Shown here one piece after another: positions 18,202 through 27,092 of a stretch of 64,000 nt of DNA. The notes under the pieces were generated by a model, which saw only the letters and a list, made by a program, of their open reading frames with translations, was not told where the DNA came from and did not search any database. The DNA comes from Streptomyces sp. CB01635 (GTDB lineage: Bacteria; Actinomycetota; Actinomycetes; Streptomycetales; Streptomycetaceae): the NCBI RefSeq assembly GCF_002803065.1, contig NZ_NNBL01000002.1:124001-188000 (forward strand). The letters are read 5' to 3'. The number at the start of each line of letters is the position of its first letter. Position 1 is the stretch's first letter. Both the position numbers and the translations under genes were made by a program.

Positions 18202-18812
18202 ACCGCCTTGAACTCGGCCGCCCGCTTGCGCAGTTGACCCAGGTCCCCGCCGTCCGCCGCGTCGCCGATGAGGGGTGAGCCGACCCCGACCGCGATGGCG
18301 CCGGCCTCCAGATAGGCGGTCGCCGCCGCCGCGTCGACCCCGCCCACCGGCACGAACGGCGTCCGGGGGAACGGCCCCCGCAGCGCCTTCAGATACGACG
18401 GACCGCCCGTCGCCGACGCCGGGAAGATCTTCAGGGCCGTCGCCCTGGACGCCTCGGCCGCGATGACGTCGGTCGGCGTGAGCACCCCGGCGAGCACGGG
18501 CAGGCCCTGCCGCAGCGACTCGTCGACCCCGGCGCCCAGCCCGGGCGTCACAATGAGGTTCGCCCCGGCGGCGGCCGCCTCGCGGGCGTCCTCGGCGGTC
18601 AGCACCGTGCCGGCACCGAGCCAGACGTCGTCGCCGAGCTCGGCCCGCGCCCTGCGGATCACGTCGAGGGCGTCACGGCCGCTGAGGGACACCTCCACCA
18701 GCGGGATTCCGGCCTCGGCCAGGGCCATGACCGTACGGAACGACGCGTCGGCGTCGCTTCCCCGGACGATCGCCACGAGGCGCTCGGCGCGCAGTGCGGT
18801 AGTGAAGTCCAT
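18192..18812 (-). CDS. 2-keto-3-deoxy-6-phosphogluconate/galactonate aldolase
   Basis: A 206-residue class I aldolase that splits the 6-phospho-2-keto-3-deoxy acid to pyruvate and glyceraldehyde 3-phosphate. Seen are LVAIVRGSDADASF, GIPLVEVSLSGRDAL, the WLGAGTVLTAEDA loop, NLIVTPGLG, and ALKIFPAS with the Schiff-base Lys, then FVPVGGVD. The length is normal. The ATG at 18812 has GAGGAGG upstream. It lies between the dehydratase (56 bp upstream) and the kinase (overlapping), so the three form one pathway. Confidence 0.92.
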   Translation of the reverse strand: MDFTTALRAERLVAIVRGSDADASFRTVMALAEAGIPLVEVSLSGRDALDVIRRARAELGDDVWLGAGTVLTAEDAREAAAAGANLIVTPGLGAGVDESLRQGLPVLAGVLTPTDVIAAEASRATALKIFPASATGGPSYLKALRGPFPRTPFVPVGGVDAAAATAYLEAGAIAVGVGSPLIGDAADGGDLGQLRKRAAEFKAVCG

Positions 18813-18868
18813 GGTGCTCCTCCTCGGTTCCCTTTCATGGGTGGGCGTTTCGTAGGGCGTTTCACGGG

Positions 18869-20014
18869 TCACCACTCGGCGAACGAGCCGTCCTCGTGCC
18901 GCCACACGGGGTTGCGCCAGGCGTGGCCCTTGGCGTCGGCCGCGCGTACGGCCGCCTCGTCGACGTCCACGCCGAGGCCGGGCCGTTCCGTGCGCAGCAG
19001 CGAGCCCGCGACGAAGCGGAACGGCTCGCGGTCGGAGACGTAGTCGAGGAGCTCGGCGTCCTTGTTGTAGTGGATGCCGATCGACTGCTCCTGGATGAGG
19101 AAGTTCGGTGTGGTGAAGGCGACTTGGAGGCTCGCGGCGAGGGCCACGGGCCCGAGCGGGCAGTGCGGCGCGATGTGGGCCCCGTACATCTCGGCGAGCG
19201 CGGCGATGCGGCGCAGCTCGGAGATGCCGCCCGCGTGCGAGATGTCTGGCTGCACCACGGCGACGCCGGCCTGGAGTGGGGCGAGGAACTCCCGCCGGGT
19301 GAAGAGCCGTTCGCCGAGCGCGATCGGGATGTTGGAGGCGTTCACCAGATCGGGGACGGCCTGCATGTGGTCGGAGAGGACGGGCTCCTCGACGAACAGG
19401 GGCGCGTACTCGGCGAGCAGGGGGAGCAGCCGGCGGGCGTTCGCGGGGGAGACGCGGCCGTGGAAGTCGAGCGCGAAATCCCGTTCGTCGCCCAGGACCT
19501 CACGGGCGGTCTCCGCGCGCAGCAGGCACGCGCGGACCTCCTCGCGGGTGGCGAGCGGCGTCATGCGCCCGCCGGCGTTCATCTTCACCGCCGTGAACCC
19601 GGCCTCGACCTGGGCGCTCACCGCGTCCCTGACCTCGCTCGGCTCGTCACCGCCCACCCAGGCGTACGCCCGGATCCGCTCACGCACCGGCCCGCCGAGC
19701 AACTGGTGCACGGGCTGCCCGTACGTCTTGCCCTTGATGTCCCACAGGGCCTGGTCGAGCCCGGCGACGGCGGACGACAGGACCGGCCCGCCGCGGTAGA
19801 AACCGCCCTTCGTCATGACCTGCCAGTGGTCCTCGATACGCAGCGGGTCCTGGCCGACCAGGTACTCGGCGAGCACCTCGACGGCTGCCCGCACGGGCTC
19901 CGCACGCCCTTCGACGACGGGCTCACCCCAGCCGACGACCCCTTCGTCGGTCTCCACGCGGACGAACATCCAGCGGGGCGGAGCGAGGAAGGTCTCGATG
20001 CGGGCGATCTTCAC
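18869..20014 (-). CDS. dgoD: Enolase-superfamily sugar-acid dehydratase, probable D-galactonate dehydratase
   Basis: A 381-residue mandelate-racemase-type enzyme. Metal and catalytic segments are visible: DFALDFHGRV (first metal Asp), LFVEEPVLSDH (second), PIALGERLFTRREF (third), QPDISHAGGISE, and the HCPLGPVALAASLQVAF His region. This pattern and the length fit D-galactonate dehydratase. Together with the following aldolase and kinase it gives a De Ley-Doudoroff route for galactonate (or a close acid) to pyruvate and triose phosphate. The substrate is inferred; gluconate or another aldonate cannot be excluded. Confidence 0.88.
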   Translation of the reverse strand: MKIARIETFLAPPRWMFVRVETDEGVVGWGEPVVEGRAEPVRAAVEVLAEYLVGQDPLRIEDHWQVMTKGGFYRGGPVLSSAVAGLDQALWDIKGKTYGQPVHQLLGGPVRERIRAYAWVGGDEPSEVRDAVSAQVEAGFTAVKMNAGGRMTPLATREEVRACLLRAETAREVLGDERDFALDFHGRVSPANARRLLPLLAEYAPLFVEEPVLSDHMQAVPDLVNASNIPIALGERLFTRREFLAPLQAGVAVVQPDISHAGGISELRRIAALAEMYGAHIAPHCPLGPVALAASLQVAFTTPNFLIQEQSIGIHYNKDAELLDYVSDREPFRFVAGSLLRTERPGLGVDVDEAAVRAADAKGHAWRNPVWRHEDGSFAEW

Positions 20015-20062
20015 GTAGGGGTTCCTCTCGGGGTGTTACGGGGGTGGGGCGGCGGCGAGGTG

Positions 20063-20854
20063 TCAGGGATGGCCGCTCCGGGACAGGTCGATCACGTCGA
20101 GCATCGCCGCGAATGCGCCGTCCTGGTCCCGCGCGCGGACGCGGTCGGCGACCAGGGCGTGGGCGGGCAACGGGTGTTCGTGCCGTCCGGCGTGCACGAG
20201 CCGGTCCCGTACGACCAGGGCCGGGATGATGACGCGCCGCATCTGCGCGAAGAAGGGGTTGCCGGAGGCGGTGAGGAGCGCCGTGTGGAAGGAGGCGTCG
20301 GCGCGCACGGCGAGAACGGGGTCGCTGTCGGTCATGACGGGATCGGCGGTCACGGGTGCCTGCTCGGCGGCGGCCATCGCGCTGAGTGCGGCGTCGAGGG
20401 CGGCGAGATCCGCGTCCGTGCGGTGCAGCGCGGCGAGCGCGGCCGCGGCGGGCTCGACGGCGCGGCGCAGCTCGAGGAGATCGGTGAAGAAGGCGCCGGG
20501 CGCGCCGGAGTCGATCGTCCAGCGCAGCACGTCGCTGTCGAGAAGGTTCCAGTCGTCGCGCGGGCGTATGAACGTCCCCCGCTTCTGCCGGGCGTCCAGG
20601 AGACCCTTGGTGGTCAGCACCTTGATCGCCTCGCGCAGCACGGTCTGACTGACGTCCAGCTCTGCCATCAGGCCCGGCAGATCGAGGAGATCCCCCTCCG
20701 CGTACGTCCCGTCGAAGATCTGCCGGGCGAGCGCCTCCACGACGGTCCGGTGGACGCCGCGCCCGGTGTACGAGACCCCTGGCGTGCCGTCCTGGCTCGC
20801 ACTGTCCGTGCGCGGGCTCTCCGTACGAGAGCTGCCCCTGTCCTTGCGCATCAT
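20063..20854 (-). CDS. GntR/FadR-type regulator of the sugar-acid operon
   Basis: A 263-residue regulator. The winged helix is in residues about 35-105 (VVEALARQIFDGTYAEGDLL, ELDVSQTVLREAIKVLTTKGLLDARQKRGTFI). A helical FCD effector domain follows, with metal-site residues in DASFHTALLTASGNPFF. It is 48 bp upstream of dgoD in the same direction, so it is probably the first gene of the operon and its own repressor, released by a sugar acid. The ATG at 20854 has GAGG upstream; ATG at 20851 is an alternative. An AT-rich patch (TTGATAAATAA) just upstream is a possible operator. Confidence 0.9.
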   Translation of the reverse strand: MMRKDRGSSRTESPRTDSASQDGTPGVSYTGRGVHRTVVEALARQIFDGTYAEGDLLDLPGLMAELDVSQTVLREAIKVLTTKGLLDARQKRGTFIRPRDDWNLLDSDVLRWTIDSGAPGAFFTDLLELRRAVEPAAAALAALHRTDADLAALDAALSAMAAAEQAPVTADPVMTDSDPVLAVRADASFHTALLTASGNPFFAQMRRVIIPALVVRDRLVHAGRHEHPLPAHALVADRVRARDQDGAFAAMLDVIDLSRSGHP

Positions 20855-20879
20855 GGGGGCAGCCTCGCACGTGAGCTGG

Positions 20880-21536
20880 TTATTTATCAATTATTCTCGG
20901 CGGCCCGGGACCATCGGTGATTTTGGTGGTCTCGGTGGCGCCGGTGACCCCGGGGGCTTTGGCGACCTCGGGGGTGGGGTGCGGCTGCCGGGCGGCGCGG
21001 GCGCGGTCCTCGCGGGCGGCGGATTCCGGGTGGCGTGCGCGCCAGTACGGGTTGTCGTGCGGCAGTGTTCCGCTCACGCGCCCGTACATCCCGAAGGCCA
21101 TCAACATCACGCCGACCACGAAGCTGAACAGCACGTTCTGGATCTCGAACGCGAGGAAGTTGTAGTCGGTCTGTAGCAGGGCGAGGTTCACGAAGCCGCT
21201 GAGGATGAACAGGATGCCGACGGTCAGGTTGATCGTCGAGGCGACGTTCCGTCCGATGACCATGCCGGCGAACAGCAGTGCGCCGACAAGGATCGACAGG
21301 ACGCTGAGGGCACCGTTGGTGTTCAGGCCGGCGATCTTGTCACCGCCGGTGTCGAAGAATCCGATCTGGTCGATGAGGCCCAGGATGCCGAAGGCGACCA
21401 GCACGAGTCCCATCAGGCCCGCGCCTATCCGGTAGACCTTGCTGAGGCTGTGGTCGACGGGCAGGTGATCGTCGAGAATGACGCGCTGGTGCCGAAAGCG
21501 GGGGGCTGGGCGGTTCTCGGATATATGCGTGGCCAT
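20880..21536 (-). CDS. DUF4383 membrane protein
   Basis: A 218-residue protein with four predicted membrane segments (IGAGLMGLVLVAFGILGLI; ALSVLSILVGALLFAGMVIG; INLTVGILFILSGFVNLAL; NVLFSFVVGVMLMAFGMYG), then the family-typical GRVSGTLPHDNPYW and a hydrophilic tail. The function is unknown. The ATG at 21536 has GGGAGG upstream. Its stop is only 25 bp from the GntR gene start, so read-through into the sugar-acid operon is possible, and the GntR operator may lie inside the 3' end of this gene. Confidence 0.85.
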   Translation of the reverse strand: MATHISENRPAPRFRHQRVILDDHLPVDHSLSKVYRIGAGLMGLVLVAFGILGLIDQIGFFDTGGDKIAGLNTNGALSVLSILVGALLFAGMVIGRNVASTINLTVGILFILSGFVNLALLQTDYNFLAFEIQNVLFSFVVGVMLMAFGMYGRVSGTLPHDNPYWRARHPESAAREDRARAARQPHPTPEVAKAPGVTGATETTKITDGPGPPRIIDK

Positions 21537-21634
21537 GATCGCCTCCCTTGCACGTACGTACCTCAAGGATCCGCCCGTAGCCCCGAGGGCGCCAACAGGG
21601 ACGGGGCCCGGAGGCCGGGCAGGAGCGCGGCAGC

Positions 21635-23014
21635 TCAGGAGGGGGCGCCGCGGTCCTCCCTGATCTGCGCGACGACGCGGGCGACCGTCTGCCGGACGGC
21701 CTCCGTCTCCGTGAGGAAGTGCCAGTAGTCGGGATGGCGGCCATCGAGAGCGGCGACGGCGCGGTCGAGGCGGGCCACGGAGTCGTCGAGAGGGCGGGCG
21801 TGCCGCGGCTCGGGCGTGCTGCGCCCCGACATGGCGAGCCGCTGCGCGTCCCGGATGGCGAACCGCGTCCGGTCGATCTCCTGCTGCGGGTCCTTCGCCA
21901 CGGCGTTCAGCCGGTGCAGCCGGTCGGAGGCGGCGGACACGTCCTCGTCCGTCGTGTTCAGCAGGGCCCGCACCGTCGACAGGAGCGACGTCGCGTCCGG
22001 CCAGCGCTGCTCGTCCCGCGCCGTACGCGCCTCGGCCAGCTTCCGCTCCGCCTGCCGTACGTTCTCCGCGGCGCGCTCCGGCACATGCTGGAGGTCCTGC
22101 CAGCACCGGGCCGAGAACCGTCTGCGCAGCTCGCTCAGGACGGGCTCTACCTGCCCGGCCCGCGTGGTCAGGGCCTGCGCGCGCGTCCGCAGCGAGACGA
22201 GGCGGCGGTCGATCTCGGCGGCGCGCTCCGGCAGCCGCCGGGCCTCGGCCCGCACGGCTTCAGCATCCCGCGCGACCCGCTCGGCGCGCTCCAGGGTCTC
22301 CGGCACGCCGTGCCGGCCCGCGCCCTGATTGAGCCGGGTGAGCTCGGGGCCGAGGGCGGCGAGGCGGGCGGCGAGATCGTCGGCCTTGAGCCCGGCGCCG
22401 CGCACGGCGTCCAGTGAGTTACTCGCCGCGAGGAGCGCCTGCCGCGCCCGCTCGACCGCGGGGGCCAGCCGCGCCAGCTGCGTCTCGGCCTTCCCGAGCA
22501 GCGGCCCGAGGCCCTGCGAGAACCGGTCGAGGTCCAGCTTCACCTTGGTCAGCTCGTCCTTGGCCCGGCTCAGCTCGGCGCGTGCCCGCGAGGCGACCGA
22601 GGCCTCCAGGTCGTCCCGGTCGAGGTCGTGCGCGTCCACCGCGGTGATGTACTGCAGGCTGGCCTCGTCGATGCGCCGGCCGAGGGCCTCGAAGTCGGAG
22701 ACGGTGCGGCGCGCGGCGGGCGAGTCGTCGACTGCCGTGATCGTCTCGATGGAGATCCGCAGATCGCGCTGGGCGGTGTCGAGTTCGTAGAACGCGGCCG
22801 CGGCGGCGTCCTTGGCGGCCTGCGCCTCCGCCCGCTGGCCCTCCCCGCGCCCGAACCAGCGCCGGGTGCCGCCCCCGGCGAACGCGGCCGGCGCCGCAGC
22901 GACGGCTACGGCGACGAGAGGCAGCGGAAGCAGGACGAGCCCGAGCAGATCGCGAAGCGCGGCGCGCGGTCGCATGGACGGCGCATACGGCCGCATCGGT
23001 GGTGTCGCCGTCAC
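21635..23014 (-). CDS. Membrane-anchored coiled-coil protein
   Basis: About 459 residues. A single hydrophobic segment near the N-terminus (LLGLVLLPLPLVAVAVAAAPAAFAG) acts as signal or anchor. The rest is almost all helical, rich in Ala/Arg/Glu/Leu with heptad-like repeats, so a long coiled coil outside the membrane is likely. The start GTG at 23014 has GGGAGAGGG just upstream; an ATG at 23050 is an alternative. A similar protein is common in Streptomyces but has no assigned role. Confidence 0.8.
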   Translation of the reverse strand: MTATPPMRPYAPSMRPRAALRDLLGLVLLPLPLVAVAVAAAPAAFAGGGTRRWFGRGEGQRAEAQAAKDAAAAAFYELDTAQRDLRISIETITAVDDSPAARRTVSDFEALGRRIDEASLQYITAVDAHDLDRDDLEASVASRARAELSRAKDELTKVKLDLDRFSQGLGPLLGKAETQLARLAPAVERARQALLAASNSLDAVRGAGLKADDLAARLAALGPELTRLNQGAGRHGVPETLERAERVARDAEAVRAEARRLPERAAEIDRRLVSLRTRAQALTTRAGQVEPVLSELRRRFSARCWQDLQHVPERAAENVRQAERKLAEARTARDEQRWPDATSLLSTVRALLNTTDEDVSAASDRLHRLNAVAKDPQQEIDRTRFAIRDAQRLAMSGRSTPEPRHARPLDDSVARLDRAVAALDGRHPDYWHFLTETEAVRQTVARVVAQIREDRGAPS

Positions 23015-23190
23015 TACCCTCTCCCGTGCTGCCCTCGCCCGTGCACTCATCCGCCCTGCCCGCTGTCATTCTCCCACCGGTTAATGACGAACACACGGGC
23101 CGGATAGTTCGCTCTGGGCCCTGGGACTTTGCCGGACGATACGGGTTTGCGGGGTACCACCACGGGCAAGGTAGGCTGTCGAATCATCCC

Positions 23191-23262
23191 GGGCGCGTAG
23201 CTCAGTGGTAGAGCGCTGCCCTTACAAGGCAGATGTCGGCGGTTCGAAACCGTCCGCGCCCA
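23191..23262 (+). tRNA. tRNA-Val (anticodon UAC)
   Basis: A complete 72-nt cloverleaf: acceptor GGGCGCG/CGCGCCC, D arm GCTC...GAGC, anticodon stem CTGCC/GGCAG with loop CTTACAA (anticodon TAC, reading GUA), and T arm with TTCGAAA. CC but not the full CCA follows. Its 3' half is repeated at 27895 and 29638, showing use as an integration site. Confidence 0.97.
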
Positions 23263-23269
23263 CCTGGGA
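23221..23269. repeat. att core, copy 1 (tRNA-Val 3' end)
   Basis: The 49 nt from the anticodon loop through the acceptor end and a few bases beyond are identical to 27895-27943. A 39-nt diverged copy lies at 29638-29676. The identity with copy 2 begins exactly at the anticodon loop (bases before it differ), which marks the edge of the crossover region. Confidence 0.85.
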
Positions 23270-23303
23270 AAAGACCCCCGGCCGTTTACGGTCGGGGGTC
23301 TTT
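23270..23303 (+). terminator. Terminator of tRNA-Val
   Basis: AAAGACCCCCG (23270-23280) pairs with CGGGGGTCTTT (23293-23303), with an inner CCG/CGG and ending in TTT. The same hairpin in slightly different sequence follows att copy 2. Confidence 0.9.
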
Positions 23304-23325
23304 GACATCCAGAGCTGACATCAAC
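23303..23325. promoter_or_regulatory. Candidate integrase arm site next to att copy 1
   Basis: TGACATC (23303-23309) is repeated directly as TGACATCAAC (23316-23325). The same pair with the same 13-bp period recurs at 26048, 27788 and, less well, 27977. The positions next to the cores suggest integrase or excisionase binding; this is inferred from layout only. Confidence 0.4.
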
Positions 23326-23333
23326 GCCCATGA

Positions 23334-25094
23334 TCACTCACGGTCGAGCCGCCTCCTGAGCAGCCGATCCATGTGGCTGACAGCCTCGCGCTGCGTGTCC
23401 TGGACGACGTGTGTGTAGACGTTCATGGTGACCGCGATCTGACTGTGCCCAAGGATCTCCATCACGACACGAGGGGCCACGCCGGCAGCGGTGAGCAGTG
23501 TCGCGGTGCCGTGCCGAGCGTCATGCAGCCGGATCACACGCAGTCCGGCGTTCCCGGCGACACGGGTGAAAGAGCGATACACATTCCGCGGCTCGATCGG
23601 CCGACCGGTGCGTGTCGTGAAGACGTAGTCGCTCTCAGCCCACCGATCCCCGGCACGCTCGCGCAAGGCCGCCTGACGCAGCCGCTGCACCTGGTGTCGG
23701 CCCAGGCCGACCAGCCCGCTGTTGTTCACGGTCCGGTCCACCTCGAACGCGCATCCTTCGCCGGTCGGCAGTGGAGACGGCCCGGCGGCACGTCCGCCGC
23801 GGGCGGCCAGCTGCGTCAGATCCGTCACCGACAGGTGTGAGCGCACGGTCTTGATCCGAGCCCCGGCGACCAGCAGATGGATCACGGCGGTGTCGGCCCA
23901 GAACGTCACGCTCAGCCCGGAGCGGGCCGGACCGAGCCAGAACTGCTTGCCCGCCACCTGCGGATTCCCGCACGCGGGAACCACCCGCTCGAACTCCACC
24001 GGCCCTCCCGGCACCACCAATGGCATGACCGCGTCCGCATTCGTTTCGGGCGCATCCGGCGTCGAGCCGTCAGGCACGTCAGCAACCAGCTCGGTCCTCG
24101 GTGCGGGCACGGCCGCCAACACTGCGGGCACCCGCAACCCCAAAAGCTCCCGCTCCGCCGCAGGCACCGCCGCGAAGCGTTCGGTCGGAGTCTGCATCTC
24201 CAGGGCTTGGTGCGGCCGCTCGGTGTTGTATTCGCCCACCCACGCATCCAGCGCCTGTTGCGCCGCCTCGATACTGGTGAACGGGCCGCAGTCGTCGAGG
24301 AGTTCACGCCGCAGCGTCTGATGGAACCGCTCGACCTTCCCGGTGGTGGTCGGCGAGGCTGGCTGGGTCAGCCGATGAGCGATCCCGTTCTCCCGGCAGA
24401 TCCGGTCGAAGAGCACCTCACCACCCTGCCCGAACCGGTCGGTGAACTGCTTGCCGTTGTCGGTGAGCACCTCCTGCGGCACACCGAAGATCCGCAAAGC
24501 ACCAGCGACCGCGGCACACACCGCCCGTCCGGTCGCCCGCACCACTACCGACGCGATCACGCAATACCGGGAATGATCATCCACTCCGGTCACGATCTTC
24601 GCCTCGGACAGCTCCCCGGTCACCTCGTCGACCAGCATCACCCCGCCGACGATGTCCATCTGCCACAACTGCATCGGCGCATCCCGCTGCCACCGCTTGT
24701 AATCCGACCGCTTCCGACGCCGCACCCCCGGCTCGATCAGCCCATGCCGCACCAAGATCCGATACACCGTCATCCGCGACGGCGCAGGGCTCACCGACCC
24801 GGACCGCTCCAGCACATGAGTGATCCTGCGCGGACCCCAGGCCGGATGCCTGCGCCGCAGGTCACACACCGCCGCCTCCACCTCCGCAGACACCTGATGC
24901 GGACACGAGTCCGGCCGCCGGGAACGATCCGCCAACGCAGCCAACCCGCCAGCCGCATAACGGGACTTCCACACACTGACCGTCTGCCGCGACACCCCCA
25001 ACGAGGCCGCGACCTCCGTCACCGAAGCCCCGGCCAGCACCGCCAACACGGCCCGATACCTCTGCTCGACGACCGACAACTCCACCAGAGCCAA
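23334..25094 (-). pseudogene. In-frame chimera: IS481-type transposase joined to the C-terminal half of a tyrosine integrase
   Basis: One open frame. The first part is an IS481-like transposase with a helix-turn-helix (VTEVAASLGVSRQTVSVW) and a DDE core: D in LWQMDIVGG, D in LTDNGKQF and E in TGKVERFHQ. It lacks the usual end of such transposases. From about 23690 down to 23334 the frame becomes a phage-type integrase: FTTRTGRPIEPRNVYRSF, RLHDARHGTATLL (H-x-x-R), EILGHSQI and VYTHVVQDT with the Tyr nucleophile. The integrase half lacks the first catalytic Arg and all N-terminal DNA-binding parts, so it cannot recombine alone. The start TTG at 25094 has GGGAGG upstream. It probably arose by insertion plus deletion. 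Confidence 0.8.
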
Positions 25095-25202
25095 TCCCGA
25101 CCTCCCGCAACGCGCCACAACAACGCGCACGGCATAGCCGATCACGGCCACTGTCAACCATCAGCTGGGATCGAAGTGTCAAGCATCTACCGGGACCGGA
25201 CA
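23690..25202 (-). mobile_element. IS481-family insertion sequence, one end missing
   Basis: The transposase gene is preceded by an IS end: reading on the minus strand the element begins TGTCCGGTCCCGGTAGATGC at 25202. No matching inverted copy or target duplication is seen at the other side, because the transposase 3' end is replaced by integrase sequence near 23690. The element is therefore truncated and not movable as a unit. The exact junction is judged from protein similarity and is uncertain by about 15 bp. Confidence 0.7.
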
Positions 25203-25546
25203 TCGCCTTGTGATCAGGGCGCGGTAGAACTTTCCCTACTTCATCAAGCACCCGGCTGCGCTCCGCTCCGCCGGGCGGGCTTCCCGGCTCCGCCGGGGCT
25301 GCCGCTCCTGCCTTCGGCCCGCTCCGCCCCGCTGCGCCGACGCCCGCCCACCGTGGATAGGCCCGGAGGTCATGAGTCGAGCACCCGACGAACGCGGCCC
25401 ACGGTCACAGACGATGCCTCCGGCGGGGGATCGGCCGGCACCGGGTGGGAGGGGGCGCCGTTCCCGGCCGCGGGCACATCGTGGCGAGCGTGGTGGGCTC
25501 CCATCCCGTCCACCGTCGACCCAGGCAGAGCCGAGCAGTCGCGGCC
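25203..25546. other. Intergenic stretch with GC-rich low-complexity sequence
   Basis: No supported gene. 25250-25340 is a run of near-repeats of CTCCGCTCCG/CCGGG type. This and the following segment (GATGCCTCCGGCGGGG at about 25412, then a GGCG...TCGTGGCGAGCGT-like stretch) resemble 28358-28590 in the second element, in the same order. They look like equivalent non-coding parts of two related elements. Confidence 0.4.
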
Positions 25547-25596
25547 CAGGGCGTCAAGGTCGTTCGTACAGTGGCGCGCTCCACCTTGACGCCCTG
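25547..25596. repeat. 14-bp perfect inverted repeat
   Basis: CAGGGCGTCAAGGT (25547-25560) and ACCTTGACGCCCTG (25583-25596) flank a 22-nt loop. Similar hairpins are scattered in Streptomyces genomes, from memory. It could be a terminator or a small repeat element. Confidence 0.6.
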
Positions 25597-25807
25597 AACC
25601 ACGCCCGCTCCACGATGTGTGGGTCGACGGCGGACGGGATGGGAGCTGAGGTAGGTGGTGGGTTGAGCTGGGTGTCGGAGCAGCCGCGTCGAGCTGTTTG
25701 ATGACGCAGAAACCTCAGCTGCACCCTGTGCATGTCCCTTGACCGCCTGATCGACCCCACTGAGGATGGGGCAGGCCCGTAGACGGTGTCCAAGCAGAGG
25801 GGGATTG

Positions 25808-26041
25808 GTGAGGCTTGCGGAAGAAAGCGATGCGCAGATCTTGGTAGGGATCTTGGGCGTCGTTCTCACGCTCCTCGGAGGCTTGTTCCTCGGCTTCGCC
25901 GCTCTCACCAGCAAGGTGATTCGGGAAGAGGGCGAGGAAGGGCGTTCCGCTGAAGCTCAGAAAGTCCGCCGAACCAGAGCGGGATCGATTGCGATCGGGG
26001 GCCTTCTGGTCGGAGTCGGAGTGTTTCTCTTCTTCTCTTAG
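25808..26041 (+). CDS. Small two-helix membrane protein
   Basis: A 77-residue cargo protein of the first element. Two hydrophobic segments (ILVGILGVVLTLLGGLFLGFAAL and GSIAIGGLLVGVGVFLFF) flank a charged stretch (REEGEEGRSAEAQKVRR). The GTG at 25808 has GAGGGGG upstream. I do not recognise a family. Base composition is lower in GC than the neighbours, in keeping with acquired DNA. Confidence 0.6.
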   Translation: MRLAEESDAQILVGILGVVLTLLGGLFLGFAALTSKVIREEGEEGRSAEAQKVRRTRAGSIAIGGLLVGVGVFLFFS

Positions 26042-26047
26042 GTCATC

Positions 26048-26070
26048 TGACATCAGCGGCTGACACCAAC
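26048..26070. repeat. TGACATC direct-repeat pair, internal copy
   Basis: TGACATC (26048-26054) and TGACACCAAC (26061-26070) have the same spacing as the pairs beside the att cores. Being internal, it may mark an old element boundary or a recombination directionality site. The surrounding 26042-26307 has no gene I can support. Confidence 0.35.
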
Positions 26071-26307
26071 AAGGGCGTACGTCACCGATCAACGCCGAAC
26101 CTCAGCGCTAGCCGGACCATGGGTCTACAGACGTTCACCATGGTCGAGAAGGTGCCTCGATCGACCTGATAGGGATGAGGCCAGGAGCCATCCCGAATCG
26201 CAGCAAGCGGACGTCTCAACTACCGCCCACGTCGTCGCGCGCAGATCGCATGCTGCCCCGGCTGGCCAGAAGCCTAAGATCAGGCCACTAGTACGAGGGG
26301 GCGGGCG

Positions 26308-26652
26308 ATGAACGGCCGCACATGGAAGTGGGCGCTGATTACAACCCCGATAGTGCTGTCGGTCTCCGCGTGCGTGGGATGGGGCGGCTATCCGCCAGCG
26401 AAAAACGTCCGCGAGTCTCAGCTCGTAGGCACCTGGCACGCCCGGAAGTGCGACACCACGGTGACCTTGAATCCGGACGGATCGGCGTCCGCCACCGGTA
26501 TTCCTACCGAGATGGAATTCGACCACGAGGTCACGCACAGGGTCAGTGGGGATGGCACATGGGGGATCGAAGAGTTCAGCGGTGAGCAGCAACTCGAAGT
26601 GGCCGTGGAAGTTCAAGCCGCCTTGCCGGTGATCACCCAACCTCGCTCCTAA
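26308..26652 (+). CDS. Small lipoprotein, possibly truncated
   Basis: A 114-residue protein with a lipoprotein signal: KWALITTPIVLSVSAC with Cys in the lipobox. The mature part has SQLVGTWHARKCDTTVTLNPDGSASATGIP, resembling small Streptomyces lipoproteins with a one-sheet lipocalin-like repeat. The C-terminus after GTWGIEEFSG is short compared with such proteins, so a frameshift or truncation is possible. The start has GAGGGGGCGGG upstream. It is cargo of the first element. Confidence 0.65.
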   Translation: MNGRTWKWALITTPIVLSVSACVGWGGYPPAKNVRESQLVGTWHARKCDTTVTLNPDGSASATGIPTEMEFDHEVTHRVSGDGTWGIEEFSGEQQLEVAVEVQAALPVITQPRS

Positions 26653-26858
26653 GGCGGTGGTCCGAGTCAAGGGATGCCCCAGTTCAGCCTGTTGAGGGGT
26701 GAGGCGTAGCCCAGCCTCAAGTGCCGACCCTTCGGAAGTCGTGTCACGCCTCCCAGGTACGTTGAGCCGTCAGCCGAGGGGGAACGCTCGCGAGGGAGCG
26801 CCCCGCAACGCGCGGCTGCGGGGCGCCGATCCACTTTCACAACGGGCCCTAGTGGGGT
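26653..26858. other. Short intergenic stretch in element A
   Basis: 206 bp between convergent small genes. GC-rich palindromic sequence around 26790-26825 could end transcription from either side. No gene is seen. Confidence 0.3.
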
Positions 26859-27092
26859 TTAGTCGACCGTCTGCCCGTCGTTCATACCGCCTCTGCAGGT
26901 CGGGAGCATGGGCGTCGACCGATCGATCGTTCCGCCGCCGTCCGTGCACTCACCCGGGGTGACGCTGGTCGGGGTGACGCTGGTCGGGGTGACGCTGCCG
27001 GCGGTGGCGGTGGCGGTGGCGGCGCCTGTGAGGCCGAGTCCGGCGAGGGCTGCCGTGGCGAAGACTGCGGCGAGGATTCGTCGAATGCGCAT
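26859..27092 (-). CDS. Small secreted protein
   Basis: A 77-residue protein with a clear signal peptide (RRILAAVFATAALAGLGLTGAATA), then a Thr/Val/Pro repeat (SVTPTSVTPTSVTP) and a short tail with two Cys (GECTDGGG, PTCRGGMNDG). The repeat is a 15-bp DNA tandem around 26957-26999. The start at 27092 has GAAAGG upstream. Function unknown. Confidence 0.6.
   Translation of the reverse strand: MRIRRILAAVFATAALAGLGLTGAATATATAGSVTPTSVTPTSVTPGECTDGGGTIDRSTPMLPTCRGGMNDGQTVD

Noticed and set aside
18896..20920. Long plus-strand open frame across dgoD and the GntR gene
   Set aside because: Antisense shadow; the minus-strand products match known families with ribosome sites.
25372..25701. 109-codon frame in the gene-free part of the first element
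   Set aside because: No ribosome site, Arg/Gly/Pro-rich translation, and it spans the inverted repeat.
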